Positions 25,872 to 34,522 of a DNA stretch of 64,000 nucleotides are shown piece after piece. The position numbers and the translations under genes were made by a program. Source of the stretch: Algoriphagus winogradskyi (GTDB lineage: Bacteria; Bacteroidota; Bacteroidia; Cytophagales; Cyclobacteriaceae); assembly GCF_900182815.1 (NCBI RefSeq), contig NZ_FXUA01000001.1, forward strand, positions 744,001 to 808,000. Reading direction: 5' to 3'. The notes under the pieces were generated by a model. The model was not told where the DNA came from. It saw only the letters and a program-made list of their open reading frames with translations, and searched no databases. How positions within the stretch are numbered: position 1 is the stretch's first letter; each line of letters starts with the position of its first letter.

Positions 25872-26740
25872 CAGAATAGGGATCTTTGTGATAAAAATTC
25901 ACTGATCACACCGGCGATAGAATCCGTCAATCGCACCTGAAACAAATGAACTTGAGGTATAAGTAAAGATTGTTTAAATTCTGATAAATAGTTATTTATA
26001 GAATCGTTATAGGTTTTTTCTATCGCCTTTCCATCTAGAATAATTGATCGATCTGACTCCAAATCCTGAAGTGTGAAATTGCCCTTTAAATCAAACGCTA
26101 ATTCCTGATTTCCTAAAATCTGGAATAGCACAATCTCTTTTTTGGGGTGGCGCATTTGCTCCACTATGTCCAGCCACTCATTATCCTTTTGCAAAAAATC
26201 AGAAACCAGAATGATCAATTCCTTCTGCCTGCTTTTCAAGACTGGGAACACCTGCTTTGACACTGGCCAAGAACCTGCCGCTGTCTCTTCTTCCAAAAAA
26301 TAGAGCATGCGTTGGAAAGCTTTGGGAGAGGCAGACACCTTCTGCTCTACTCTACCATCCTGACAGGTAAAGTAACTCAATGAATCGCCTTGCTGATGTG
26401 CTAGGTATGCTAGAGAAGCAAGCAGGTTTTTAGCGTAGTCTAAGCGCTTAATCCCATTTTCCTCGTAGTTCATCGATCCGGACAAATCAAGCATCATACG
26501 GATCTGCAAATGGCTTTCTGTTTGGGATTCCTTGATCATATGCTTGCCAGACCTGGAAAAGTACTTCCAATCTATCCGCTTAGGGTCGTCACCTGGTTCG
26601 TAATACCTGTACTGCTCAAACTCAGAACCCACACCAACCCGCTTACCGAGATGTACGCCATGTTTCAGCTGCTCGCTGATGATCTTAGCGGCGAGCTTAA
26701 GGTTATTTAGTTTGATGATTTCCAGATTACTTGCCTGCAT
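25871..26740 (-). CDS. DUF58 domain protein
   Basis: 289 residues from MQASNLEIIK; a longer frame to 26779 is open, but this start gives a modest 14-base overlap with moxR and a normal N-terminus. The DUF58 signature YEPGDDPKRIDWKYFSR is near residues 45-61. A von Willebrand A-like fold follows, with MMLDLSGSMNY (DxSxS MIDAS, about 80-90). DUF58 proteins partner MoxR AAA+ ATPases and are thought to be chaperone adaptors. No membrane helix is evident, so it is cytosolic. Third gene of the operon. Confidence 0.93.
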   Translation of the reverse strand: MQASNLEIIKLNNLKLAAKIISEQLKHGVHLGKRVGVGSEFEQYRYYEPGDDPKRIDWKYFSRSGKHMIKESQTESHLQIRMMLDLSGSMNYEENGIKRLDYAKNLLASLAYLAHQQGDSLSYFTCQDGRVEQKVSASPKAFQRMLYFLEEETAAGSWPVSKQVFPVLKSRQKELIILVSDFLQKDNEWLDIVEQMRHPKKEIVLFQILGNQELAFDLKGNFTLQDLESDRSIILDGKAIEKTYNDSINNYLSEFKQSLLIPQVHLFQVRLTDSIAGVISEFLSQRSLF

Positions 26741-27731
26741 GTATCGGGAGCGCTTCGAGGATTTTGGAGATAACGGCATCTGACTGGATATTCTCAGCCT
26801 CTGCCCGGAAATGAAGGGAAAGCCTATGCCTCAAGACAGGATACGCGAGTGTTTTGATATCCTCAGGAGTGACTGAATAGCGGCCTTTCACCAAGGCTCT
26901 AGCTTTGGCACAAAGGATCAAAGCCTGCCCGGCACGGGTACCTGCACCCCATTCCACATAATCTATAACTGACTGTATTTGTGAGTTATCAGGCCTTGTA
27001 GCTCGAATTAACTTATTGATGTAAACCAACAGCTGAGAATCTATATGAACCTCTCTAGTCAGCTTCTGTAAGTTCTGAATATCGATACCAGTGAAGACTA
27101 CTTCAGGTTTGCCTTTGTAAGTCCCTGTAGTCATTTCCAGTACATCCAGCTCCTCCTGCTCGGAAGGATAACCTAATTTGATGTATAAAAGAAAGCGATC
27201 TAGCTGCGCTTCTGGTAGCGGATAGGTTCCGGCTTGCTCAATCGGGTTTTGCGTCGCTATGATCAAAAAAGGAGCAGGTAGCGGATGATGCTGCCCTCCG
27301 TAGGTCACCACCTTTTCCTGCATGGCTTCCAATAGCGCTGCCTGAGTTTTGGGAGGCGTTCTATTGATTTCATCAGCCAGCACCATATTGGCGAAGATCG
27401 GACCTCTATTGAACTGAAAGAACTTCTTCCCTGTCTCATGGTCTTCTTCCAAGATCTCAGTTCCAAGAATATCCCCTGGCATCAAATCGGGTGTAAATTG
27501 AATTCTTTTGAAGTTCAGCTCCATCCCTTGCGAAAGAGAATTCACCATCAATGTCTTTGCTAGGCCAGGCACTCCTTCCAGCAAACAATGCCCCCCTGCT
27601 AACAGGGTAATGATAATCTCTTCGATCACAGATTCCTGACCGACGATGACTTTAGCTATTTCTTTTTTGAGCTGGGGAATCTTAGCCACCAACTCTTTAT
27701 ATGCTGTTAATTCTGTGTTTTCCAAACTCAT
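26727..27731 (-). CDS. moxR: MoxR-family AAA+ ATPase
   Basis: 334 residues. Walker A GVPGLAKT (53-60), Walker B region MVLADEINRTPPKTQAALLE, sensor 1 ATQNPIEQAGTYPLPEAQLD, and a lid with the arginine-finger region. The MoxR family acts as metal-chelatase-like chaperones that mature or protect partner complexes, usually with DUF58 and VWA proteins such as those encoded downstream. Its start overlaps the DUF4159 gene by 4 bases, and its end overlaps the DUF58 gene by 14. Confidence 0.96.
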   Translation of the reverse strand: MSLENTELTAYKELVAKIPQLKKEIAKVIVGQESVIEEIIITLLAGGHCLLEGVPGLAKTLMVNSLSQGMELNFKRIQFTPDLMPGDILGTEILEEDHETGKKFFQFNRGPIFANMVLADEINRTPPKTQAALLEAMQEKVVTYGGQHHPLPAPFLIIATQNPIEQAGTYPLPEAQLDRFLLYIKLGYPSEQEELDVLEMTTGTYKGKPEVVFTGIDIQNLQKLTREVHIDSQLLVYINKLIRATRPDNSQIQSVIDYVEWGAGTRAGQALILCAKARALVKGRYSVTPEDIKTLAYPVLRHRLSLHFRAEAENIQSDAVISKILEALPIHAGK

Positions 27732-28345
27732 TGTGTTAATGCATAAACCACTATGTTGACACCAAATTTAGTGTTATCGACTTTCAGGAATCGCTTGTTT
27801 CTAAAGTCATAATCCCATTCGCAGCCATAATCTTTGTTACTATAAAGGACTCCTATTCTGCCATTTATCACAATTGCCTTCAAGTAATCATGAATGAGGT
27901 CATCTCCCCAGCCATTGAGTTCAAATGAGGTAGCCGGAGGGCCATCTTCGAATTCAAAGAAGGAGGAATAAATTGGGTGGTTATTGGGGATTTTCTGGAG
28001 CGCATCAGCTCCAAAGGTTTTAGCCATTTCGGCTTCAAAGGATTTTGCGAAAAGCCCATCGATGTCATGATTGCAATCATCGGCAAAGACAAAGCCTCCA
28101 TTTTCTACATAAGTCTTGAAGTTCTGCCGCTCTACCGAGGAGAACTCCACCAACTTATGTCCGCTGATATAGCAGAAGGGACTCTTAAAAATCTCCTTGC
28201 TACTCAGCTCCATTATTTTTTCCTTTTCGTCCACAGGAATGGTAGTGTATTCCACTAATGAATTTAGGAGGTTGATCGGCATGCGCTGATCGGTGTCCCA
28301 ATTGCCGGAATTGTATTTTATTCTAGTGAAGAAGAAAGGTTGCAT
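27728..28345 (-). CDS. DUF4159 domain protein
   Basis: 205 residues with the DUF4159 pattern: FFFTRIKYNSGNWD at the start, MPINLLNSLVEYT, FCYISGHKLVEF, YVENGGFVFADDCNHDIDGL, GRIGVLYSNKDYGCEWDY. The fold is amidotransferase-like, but no Cys nucleophile is evident. No signal peptide or membrane helix is visible at the N-terminus. It is the first gene of the MoxR operon and overlaps moxR by 4 bases. DUF4159 proteins are common in these operons; function unknown. Confidence 0.85.
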   Translation of the reverse strand: MQPFFFTRIKYNSGNWDTDQRMPINLLNSLVEYTTIPVDEKEKIMELSSKEIFKSPFCYISGHKLVEFSSVERQNFKTYVENGGFVFADDCNHDIDGLFAKSFEAEMAKTFGADALQKIPNNHPIYSSFFEFEDGPPATSFELNGWGDDLIHDYLKAIVINGRIGVLYSNKDYGCEWDYDFRNKRFLKVDNTKFGVNIVVYALTQ

Positions 28346-28383
28346 TTCAGTGAATAGTATTCAGTATCATCGCAGCTACGATT

Positions 28384-28490
28384 AACAGTAGTCAGTCGCT
28401 GGTTCAGTTTATAGAAAACAAGTTTCAATAAATAATCAGTGATCAGTAAGCAGCCGAACTGAGACTGCAAACTGATCACTGCAAACTGGT
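28384..28490. repeat. Inverted heptamer array (CAGT/ACTG version)
   Basis: Runs of 7-base spaced ACTG (GACTGCA, AACTGAT, CACTGCA, AACTGGT) lie next to CAGT units (ATCAGTG, ATCAGTA). CAGTGATCAGT (28437-28447) and ACTGATCACTG (28471-28481) are perfect 11-base inverted repeats. The array starts directly at the stop codon of the TldE-like gene (28491). No four-helix-bundle gene lies between the arms, so it looks like an empty version of the cassettes at 3120 and 4347, or simply a hairpin terminator. Confidence 0.7.
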
Positions 28491-29813
28491 TTAAACTGCG
28501 TCAGATAAGCTAGTAAAGGTAAAGTCCCGGATCTTCATCGCAGGAATCAGATCACCTCCCACTCGCTGAGGTTTACCCATTGCTTCAATGTTGTTCAACA
28601 TGATAATCGGACTCTCATTGAAACGGAAGTTTTTCACAGGGAATTTGATCTGACCGTTTTCAATGTAGAAAGTACCGTCACGGGTCAAACCAGTAAACAA
28701 TAGGGTTTGAGGATCTACAGCTCTGATGTACCAGAATCTAGTCACAAGCACACCTCTTTCGGTGCTTTTAATCATATCTGCAATTGACTCGTTTCCACCA
28801 GCAAAGATATACCCACCTCTTCCAGGACTTGAAAGTGGCGGTACACCTTGCTTCTCGGCCCAATACCTAGAGTAAGCGAGATTTTTTACAACACCGTTTT
28901 CCACCCAGGTAGTCTTTTGCCTCGGCAGGCCATCACCATCCCAAGGAGACGAAGGGATTTCTGTATTGGTAGGATCAGAAGTGATGGTCACGCGCTCGTC
29001 AAATAATTTCTCTCCAAGTCGGGTTCCACCGCCTTTTTTGCTCATAAAGCTTCGCCCCTCGTCAGCGCTTCTGGCATCAAAGCCTCTAGTGAGCAAGCCA
29101 AGTAAATCTCCAGCTGCTGTAGGCTCTAAAATCACTGTGTATTTGCCTGGCTCTATAGCTTGTGCATTTGCAGATGCTTGTGCCTTTTGCATAGCAATGC
29201 TTGTTACCTCTTTTGAATTCAAAAGGTTTACATCATTAAAATCACGTGTAGCATATCCAGATCCTGTTCCGTCGGTAGTTCTCACTGTGATAGAAAAATC
29301 TACAGAGGTGCTGGTATTATAACCGAATAGCCCTTTGCTGTTTCCAGTTGCTACGAATCCTGAGAAGTCTTCCAAGTAACCTGCAGCCGTCAGATCTCCT
29401 CCACTACTCACCTCTATACTGTCTCCTGCAAGTTTCGCTCGAAACTCAGGATCTATTTTATCAGTAGCCGAACTGAAGGTAGCGGCTTCTGGATAAGTTT
29501 GTGGTCCGAGCATAGGCATATACTCCGGGTTTTCTGGAGCTAACTTCGCGATTTCCTCTGCACGTGCCACCACCTTTTTGAGCGATGCATCATCCAGTTC
29601 GTTGGTAGAAGATGACCCTACTTTTTTGCCAAATACCGAATTGACACTTAGTCTAATTTCATTGGTCTCACCACTGGTGTTAACAGTGTTTCTGGCATAT
29701 CTAATATTGCCTGTTCTTCCCCCGAAAATGGAAACTTCCATCTCGTCTGCTGTGGAATAGGAAAGTACTTTATCTATAATTTGCTTTGCTTGTTCTTTAG
29801 TTAATATGGCCAT
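28491..29813 (-). CDS. tldE: TldE/PmbA-like subunit of TldD/TldE metalloprotease
   Basis: 440 residues of the PmbA/TldD family lacking the HExxxH metal motif of TldD, as expected for the non-catalytic partner. Recognisable segments are GRTGNIRYARNTVNTSGETN (about 27-46), NELDDASLKKVVARAEEIAK and, near the C-terminus, LLFTGLTRDGTFYIENGQIK. TldD/TldE form a heteromeric protease that degrades unfolded or modified small peptides and matures some peptide products in other bacteria. It starts 16 bases after the tldD stop. No signal peptide, so its partner's TAT signal may carry it. Confidence 0.9.
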   Translation of the reverse strand: MAILTKEQAKQIIDKVLSYSTADEMEVSIFGGRTGNIRYARNTVNTSGETNEIRLSVNSVFGKKVGSSSTNELDDASLKKVVARAEEIAKLAPENPEYMPMLGPQTYPEAATFSSATDKIDPEFRAKLAGDSIEVSSGGDLTAAGYLEDFSGFVATGNSKGLFGYNTSTSVDFSITVRTTDGTGSGYATRDFNDVNLLNSKEVTSIAMQKAQASANAQAIEPGKYTVILEPTAAGDLLGLLTRGFDARSADEGRSFMSKKGGGTRLGEKLFDERVTITSDPTNTEIPSSPWDGDGLPRQKTTWVENGVVKNLAYSRYWAEKQGVPPLSSPGRGGYIFAGGNESIADMIKSTERGVLVTRFWYIRAVDPQTLLFTGLTRDGTFYIENGQIKFPVKNFRFNESPIIMLNNIEAMGKPQRVGGDLIPAMKIRDFTFTSLSDAV

Positions 29814-29829
29814 AATTTCCGCGTTGAGG

Positions 29830-31473
29830 TTAAATATTTCTTCCCGTATTGATCACGTTCACACCGTCAAAACGGGTAGTTGAACTGCCATGAGAAACTG
29901 CTGATGATTGTGAAGGTTGACCTTTGCCGTCATTGAATGACCCAAAGAACCTGTAATCATCTTCATCACATATTTGGGAGCAAGAATTCCAAAACTCCTG
30001 CGTGTTGGACTGATAAGCTACATCTTCTAGCATTCCTGCGATTTTACCATCCTTGATTTCGTAGAACAACTGACCTCCAAACTGGAAGTTGTAACGCTGC
30101 TGATCGATGGAATATGAACCTCGTCCAAGGATGTAAATCCCTTTTTCGACATTCTTAATCATATCAGCTGGACTCAACTTTTCTTTACCAGGACGCAAAG
30201 AAACATTGGGCATACGCTGGAACTGAACTGAACTCCAATTATCTGCAAAAGCACAACCGTTGGATTCCTTTTCTCCTAATATTTGAACTTGATCACGGAT
30301 AGCCTGATAATTCACAAGAATTCCATCCTTGATCAGATCCCACTCCTTACATTTTACGCCTTCATCGTCATAGCCTGTATTTCCCAGAGAATAAGGCTGA
30401 ATCTTATCTGCAACAATATTTACCTTATCAGAACCATACTTAAAGTCACCAGATTTCCATTTGTCCAGTGTAGCAAAGCTAGTACCGGCATAATTTGCCT
30501 CATAGCCCAGTACACGGTCCAACTCAAGCGGGTGACCTACAGATTCATGAATCGTCAGTCCTAAGTGATCAGGGTCGAGTACTAGGTCATATTTGCCAGG
30601 GATCACTGATTTTGCGGAGATTTTCTCTTTGGCATGTTTCGCTGCATTGACTGCATCTTCCACCATGTCATACGAATTTTTATAGCTATTAAAGCCAGCA
30701 GGATTCATCATTTTATCCTTGGCTAAGCCATCCATGTATTCATAGCCCATTCCCATAGGAGCACTTAGTGCTTGCCTGCTTCGGAATCCGCCGGCACCTT
30801 TGTTCACAGCGGTGACTGAAAACGTAGGCCAGATCCTGTGGATATCCTGATCAATATAAGAACCATCGGTAGAAGCAAAATATTTCTGCTCATTGATTAC
30901 AAATAGTGCGGAGTTGACAAAAGCAGCGCCGTTGTCCATCGCAGAATTATTCACGTTTAGAAGTAGGTCGATTTTATCCTTAACAGGGATTTCCATCGCA
31001 TTCTTCTGAATTGGGGTATTCCAAGTCACTTCCCCATGACCGCTTACTGGAGCAAGCACTACAGGTTCCTTTTGCAATTTGGAATTCGCTTTTGCGATAG
31101 CCACGGCGGTTTCTGCACAGCTCTTAATGCCATCTGGTGTCACATCTGAAGTAGCAGAAAAACCCCAAGTACCGTTTGCTATCACTCGAATGCCAACCCC
31201 AAACGTCTCTGAATTTGAGATATTTTGAACGTTTTTCTCTCTTGTGCTTACATTTTGACGCAAGTATCTTCCGATACGAACATCAGTGTAAGTAGCGCCT
31301 TTGGTTCTGGCGGCATTCAATGCTATGTCTGCAAGTACTTTCTTAGCCGCTGGATCCATACCTGGCTCAAGCAGTTGCTCAGCCGAGACAGGATTTCCCA
31401 TCATGACTAACCCGGAGGTGGCGAGGGCTCCTAGCCCCATCCCGGAAAGGTGGATAAAATCTCTTCTTTTCAT
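29830..31473 (-). CDS. tldD: TldD-like metallopeptidase with TAT-type signal
   Basis: 547 residues. The zinc motif HESVGH lies near residue 309 in LGLTIHESVGHPLELDRVLG, and the third ligand is probably the Cys/His region near FADNWSSVQF. The N-terminus MKRRDFIHLSGMGLGALATS is a twin-arginine signal. E. coli TldD is cytosolic, so export is a Bacteroidota variation. It works with the TldE-like protein encoded 16 bases downstream. The gap 31474-31829 upstream shows no gene and presumably holds the promoter. Confidence 0.93.
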   Translation of the reverse strand: MKRRDFIHLSGMGLGALATSGLVMMGNPVSAEQLLEPGMDPAAKKVLADIALNAARTKGATYTDVRIGRYLRQNVSTREKNVQNISNSETFGVGIRVIANGTWGFSATSDVTPDGIKSCAETAVAIAKANSKLQKEPVVLAPVSGHGEVTWNTPIQKNAMEIPVKDKIDLLLNVNNSAMDNGAAFVNSALFVINEQKYFASTDGSYIDQDIHRIWPTFSVTAVNKGAGGFRSRQALSAPMGMGYEYMDGLAKDKMMNPAGFNSYKNSYDMVEDAVNAAKHAKEKISAKSVIPGKYDLVLDPDHLGLTIHESVGHPLELDRVLGYEANYAGTSFATLDKWKSGDFKYGSDKVNIVADKIQPYSLGNTGYDDEGVKCKEWDLIKDGILVNYQAIRDQVQILGEKESNGCAFADNWSSVQFQRMPNVSLRPGKEKLSPADMIKNVEKGIYILGRGSYSIDQQRYNFQFGGQLFYEIKDGKIAGMLEDVAYQSNTQEFWNSCSQICDEDDYRFFGSFNDGKGQPSQSSAVSHGSSTTRFDGVNVINTGRNI

Positions 31474-31829
31474 GGTTTAAATTTGACAAGTAGTAGGTCA
31501 CATTGAATCTCCTATGCAACATATTCTACGATTGGTAGGATATTTTCATATTGGATTTCAATTTGATCTACTGGTTAAAGTGTTTGGTTTATATTCTTAG
31601 GGTTAAAACAATGTTTAATACTTCTATCAAAGTACTGTTATCCTTGGATTAAGAAAAATAAAAATACAGACTCGGTAAAAATTCAGGGTGCAAATTGAAA
31701 AATCCCTGTTGGGAATTCTAAAATCCTAATTTTTTTGACCCTTAGATTGTAAAAACTTTAAAACTTGGAGAAAGGGAATTGGCTGATTTTATTGATGTAT
31801 TGCCAAGATTGATAAACCTGCTTCTAGTA
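31474..31829. other. Intergenic region, no gene recognised
   Basis: 356 bases between the start of tldD and the end of the alkB-like gene, both on the minus strand. AT-rich; it shows no ORF, RNA or repeat that I recognise. It should contain the promoter of tldD and the end of the alkB mRNA. Confidence 0.5.
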
Positions 31830-32438
31830 TCACCTCACGATCGTCCGGAAGGTCAAATTGACTCTAGGTTTAGAAACCAGCTTTGTTGGGGGTAGTCTAT
31901 GAAGCCAATGCGACTGAGTAGTTCCTTTCATCAGCAGCAAACTCCCATTTTCTAAAATCTGAGAAACAGTCTCTTTGGTTGCCTTATGCTTGAAAGCAAA
32001 CTTCCGTTCGGCTCCAAAACTTACCGAAGCAATGGCACCATCCTTTTTCAAGTCCGTTTCTCCATCACTATGCCAAGCCATCCCCTCACTCCCATTGTGA
32101 TATAAATTCAGCAAGCAGGAATTGAAGGTTTCCCCAGTTTTCTTTTCTACTAAATCCTTTAAATCCAACAATTCCTTGGTCCATGGCAATGCCGTCTTGG
32201 TGTTATTGGAATAAGTGTATTCAAAAGGCTTTTCGGCATACCAAGCCACTTTACGCTTGGTTTCTATTCGCTTTCCAAAAATCACTGCTACATCATTCTT
32301 CCATTGAATCTCATTCAATAAGTAATCCAGATAGTCCAAAGCACTGGCTGAGGGCATAATCTTTCCAAAGTAATTTACTACACCGTCTTTGGGTAGCAGA
32401 TTTGTATTTTCTAATGAATCCTGATTGAATAAATCCAT
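31830..32438 (-). CDS. alkB: AlkB-like 2-oxoglutarate/Fe(II) dioxygenase (DNA alkylation repair)
   Basis: 202 residues of the AlkB family (human ALKBH2/3-like, short form). The iron-binding HxD is in MAWHSDGETDL, the distal His is in SHWLHRLPP, and the 2-oxoglutarate-binding RxNxTFR is in PRVNLTFR. NLYHNGSEG and IASVSFGAERKFAFKHK are family-typical. The enzyme oxidatively removes methyl groups from 1-methyladenine and 3-methylcytosine. It lies 8 bases after an Ada-like gene on the same strand, so the pair is an alkylation-damage operon. Confidence 0.95.
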   Translation of the reverse strand: MDLFNQDSLENTNLLPKDGVVNYFGKIMPSASALDYLDYLLNEIQWKNDVAVIFGKRIETKRKVAWYAEKPFEYTYSNNTKTALPWTKELLDLKDLVEKKTGETFNSCLLNLYHNGSEGMAWHSDGETDLKKDGAIASVSFGAERKFAFKHKATKETVSQILENGSLLLMKGTTQSHWLHRLPPTKLVSKPRVNLTFRTIVR

Positions 32439-32446
32439 TCTCTAAT

Positions 32447-33295
32447 TTATACTTCTTGGTTTAGCTGGGCAGCTTCCCAACCTATAATTGCTGACTTTCT
32501 GGTATTCCCCCACATATAGCCACCGATTTTGCCGCTGGATTGAATTACTCGATGGCAGGGGATCAGGAAAGCAACAGGATTACTCCCAATTGCAGTTCCA
32601 ATAGCGCGGGAAGCTTTTGGTTTTTCTATTTTCTCAGCTATGCTACCGTAAGTAGTCAGATTTCCCATTGGGATCTTCAGAAGGGCATCCCAAACCTTCA
32701 ATTGAAAAGGAGTACCATTCAAATGCAACTTGATTTGATTGAGTTTGTACCAATCATGCTGAAAAATATACAAAGCTTCTTGCTGAATTTTATCCACCAA
32801 CTGATGATAATTCGCATTGGGAAAGCGGGCTTTCAAGGTAGATTCTCCTTCTTCCTGATCTGAGAAAAAGGCCATGTGGCAAATGCCTTTGGAAGTGGAA
32901 GCCACAATGATTTCTCCAAAAGGACTTTCTGCAAAGCTGTAATTGATCTGAAGGTTTTCTCCCCCATTCTTGAATTCGCCTGGAGTCATTCCCTCAATTT
33001 TAATAAACAAATCATGAAGTCTGCCAGTGCTTGAAAGCCCAGTTTCCTGAGCGGCTTCAAAAAGTGTAGCTTCTTTGCCTTTCAAAAGCTGCTTGGCATA
33101 TTCCACACTTAGAAACTGCATAAATTTCTTTGGGCTCACTCCTGCCCATTCACTAAACATGCGCTGAAAGTGAAACGGACTCAGATGTACTTGCTCTGCA
33201 ATTTCCTCCAAAGAAGGTTGGCTTTTGAAATTAGCCTGTATATAAGCAATCGCTTCGGCGATACGATGGAAATTGACGGATTGACTTTCGTTCAT
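32447..33295 (-). CDS. AraC-type regulator fused to O6-methylguanine-DNA methyltransferase (Ada-like)
   Basis: 282 residues in two parts. The N-terminal AraC helix-turn-helix pair (about 8-105) has QPSLEEIAEQVHLSPFHFQR and SSTGRLHDLFIKIEGMTPGE. The methyltransferase (about 115-275) has the active-site IPCHRVI with C247 and then KIGGYMWGNTRKS. The enzyme transfers the methyl group from O6-methylguanine to the Cys. Unlike E. coli Ada it lacks the N-terminal zinc domain with the Cys that senses methylphosphotriesters. Regulation would have to work differently, for example through C247 methylation. Upstream partner of alkB. Confidence 0.94.
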   Translation of the reverse strand: MNESQSVNFHRIAEAIAYIQANFKSQPSLEEIAEQVHLSPFHFQRMFSEWAGVSPKKFMQFLSVEYAKQLLKGKEATLFEAAQETGLSSTGRLHDLFIKIEGMTPGEFKNGGENLQINYSFAESPFGEIIVASTSKGICHMAFFSDQEEGESTLKARFPNANYHQLVDKIQQEALYIFQHDWYKLNQIKLHLNGTPFQLKVWDALLKIPMGNLTTYGSIAEKIEKPKASRAIGTAIGSNPVAFLIPCHRVIQSSGKIGGYMWGNTRKSAIIGWEAAQLNQEV

Positions 33296-33381
33296 ATTCT
33301 GAATGCTAGGTTATCCAAAAGTACCCTGAATAAGGAAATTGCAAAACCCGATTCTTGCGGAGTTTGAGACTGGAGTACTAC

Positions 33382-33599
33382 TTATTCTGCTTTACCCTTT
33401 AGCATCGCATAAATTGCCATCGCATGTCCATGACCAATTTCAAAGTCCTGCTTTAGCCAGTTAGTAATTTCTGTAGCCTTAGTACCTGAGGTGGTTTTTC
33501 CACTAGACAAAACCCTTTTTCAGAAGCAAGTCCTTTAAAATTTTCTCGGCTCTTACCAGTCTTTGCTTGAATATTGGCCAAATAGGCTAGAAAGGACAC
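33382..33599 (-). pseudogene. DUF4287-type protein, frameshifted
   Basis: On the minus strand, GTG at 33597-33599 opens SFLAYLANIQAKTGKSREN and FKGLASEKG in one frame. After a one-base shift in an A-run (33509-33512), the next frame gives GTKATEITNWLKQDFEIGHG and HAMAIYAMLKGKAE to the stop at 33382. Joined, this is a normal DUF4287 protein of about 70 residues; the usual Met start appears as GTG. It begins just after the DoxX-like gene stop (33601), so it was the second gene of that operon. A sequencing error is a possible alternative. Confidence 0.8.
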
Positions 33600-33600
33600 C

Positions 33601-33987
33601 TTAGTAGGTTTTGAGGGCTGAATTGAGCTTATGGAAATAGCTATAGGATACTGCCAAAATAGCCAGGATGATTAGAGGAAAAATGGTTTGAAATCCAAAA
33701 CCATCTACAGCCCAATGGCTGATGCAGGCAAAAATAAAATCGAAGGTGAAACCAGCATATGCCCATTCTTTCACACGCTTTGGGAATTTTGGAATCATTA
33801 GTATCAAAGTGCCACATACTTTAAAAACAACTAATGCATTCCCGAAATACAGGGGGTATCCCAGGTGACGGATCCCTTCTTTCGCAAGTTCAGTTTGGGA
33901 TGTAAGAGCCGGCATTAGCCCTTCAAATAGGAAAATAAAGCTTGTTGCTGTCCAGAAAATGATTTTGTCTCTTTTAGTAGGATCCAT
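33601..33987 (-). CDS. DoxX-like small membrane protein
   Basis: 128 residues from MDPTKRDKIIFW; the frame extends to 34041, but this start matches the family N-terminus. Four membrane helices are seen: IIFWTATSFIFLFEGLMPAL, LGYPLYFGNALVVFKVCGTL, EWAYAGFTFDFIFACISHWA and IFPLIILAILAVSYSYF. The LGYPxYF and K/CGxLxLxxPKFP pattern is that of the DoxX-like family. Function in the membrane is not established. Its stop codon is 1-2 bases from the start of a frameshifted DUF4287 gene. Confidence 0.85.
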   Translation of the reverse strand: MDPTKRDKIIFWTATSFIFLFEGLMPALTSQTELAKEGIRHLGYPLYFGNALVVFKVCGTLILMIPKFPKRVKEWAYAGFTFDFIFACISHWAVDGFGFQTIFPLIILAILAVSYSYFHKLNSALKTY

Positions 33988-34102
33988 CTTTTTACGTTTT
34001 AAATGATAGTCAAAGATTAAATTGTTGACATAATTTGACACGGTGGATTAATGACAAAGAGGAGGTGATTTGCGAAGGAGAAAATTGATGGGGCTTTTCA
34101 AT

Positions 34103-34390
34103 ACTGATCGTGCCTTTGGCACTCAATTTAAAAAATCGAATTCCATATGACCCAGAATTGCATTCTGGGCTTTTATAGGCCTTGCCGTTGGCAAGGGTTC
34201 TTTTTTAGATATTACGATGGACAAGGTTCAGGAATTCAATAAAAAGAATAAAAAATATACGGCTATTAGTTAGCTGAGATTAACCATTGTGCCAACGGCA
34301 CAACCTGTATCAGCCCCGAATACAGCGCAGCGAAATTCGGGGTTCAAATGCAAAATGGAAAAATCTAAGAGTGCCAACGGCACGATCGGT
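34103..34390. repeat. Palindrome-rich MITE/REP-like element, copy 1 (288 bases)
   Basis: The ends are 22-base inverted repeats (34103-34124 and 34369-34390) with 20 matches. Inside are more dyads: GTGCC-TTT-GGCAC, CCCAGAAT-TGC-ATTCTGGG (34151-34169), CCTTGCC-GTT-GGCAAGG (34180-34196), TTGTGCC-AAC-GGCACAA (34287-34303) and CCCCGAAT...ATTCGGGG (34314-34342). No transposase is encoded. A diverged copy lies at 50299-50660. It fills most of the gap 34042-34522; a small ORF inside it is not credible. Confidence 0.7.
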
Positions 34391-34451
34391 GATAAAACAG
34401 GAAGAATTCACAGCACAATATATTTACATCATGGAGATAATAATCATTCAT

Positions 34452-34497
34452 AAAAAAACCGTTCGCAATCCTGTCTTAGTAACAAGGTCACGAACGG
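34452..34497 (-). terminator. Rho-independent terminator of the PLP-enzyme gene
   Basis: On the minus strand CCGTTCG (34491-34497) pairs with CGAACGG (34459-34465) and is followed by a run of seven Ts. It ends the transcript of the gene at 34523-35668, 26 bases past its stop. Confidence 0.75.
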
Positions 34498-34522
34498 CTG
34501 ATATTTATTAAATCAATTCTAA

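Noticed and set aside
34287..34511. 74-codon plus-strand ORF
   Set aside because: It lies across palindromes of the MITE-like element and the terminator; no protein-like composition.
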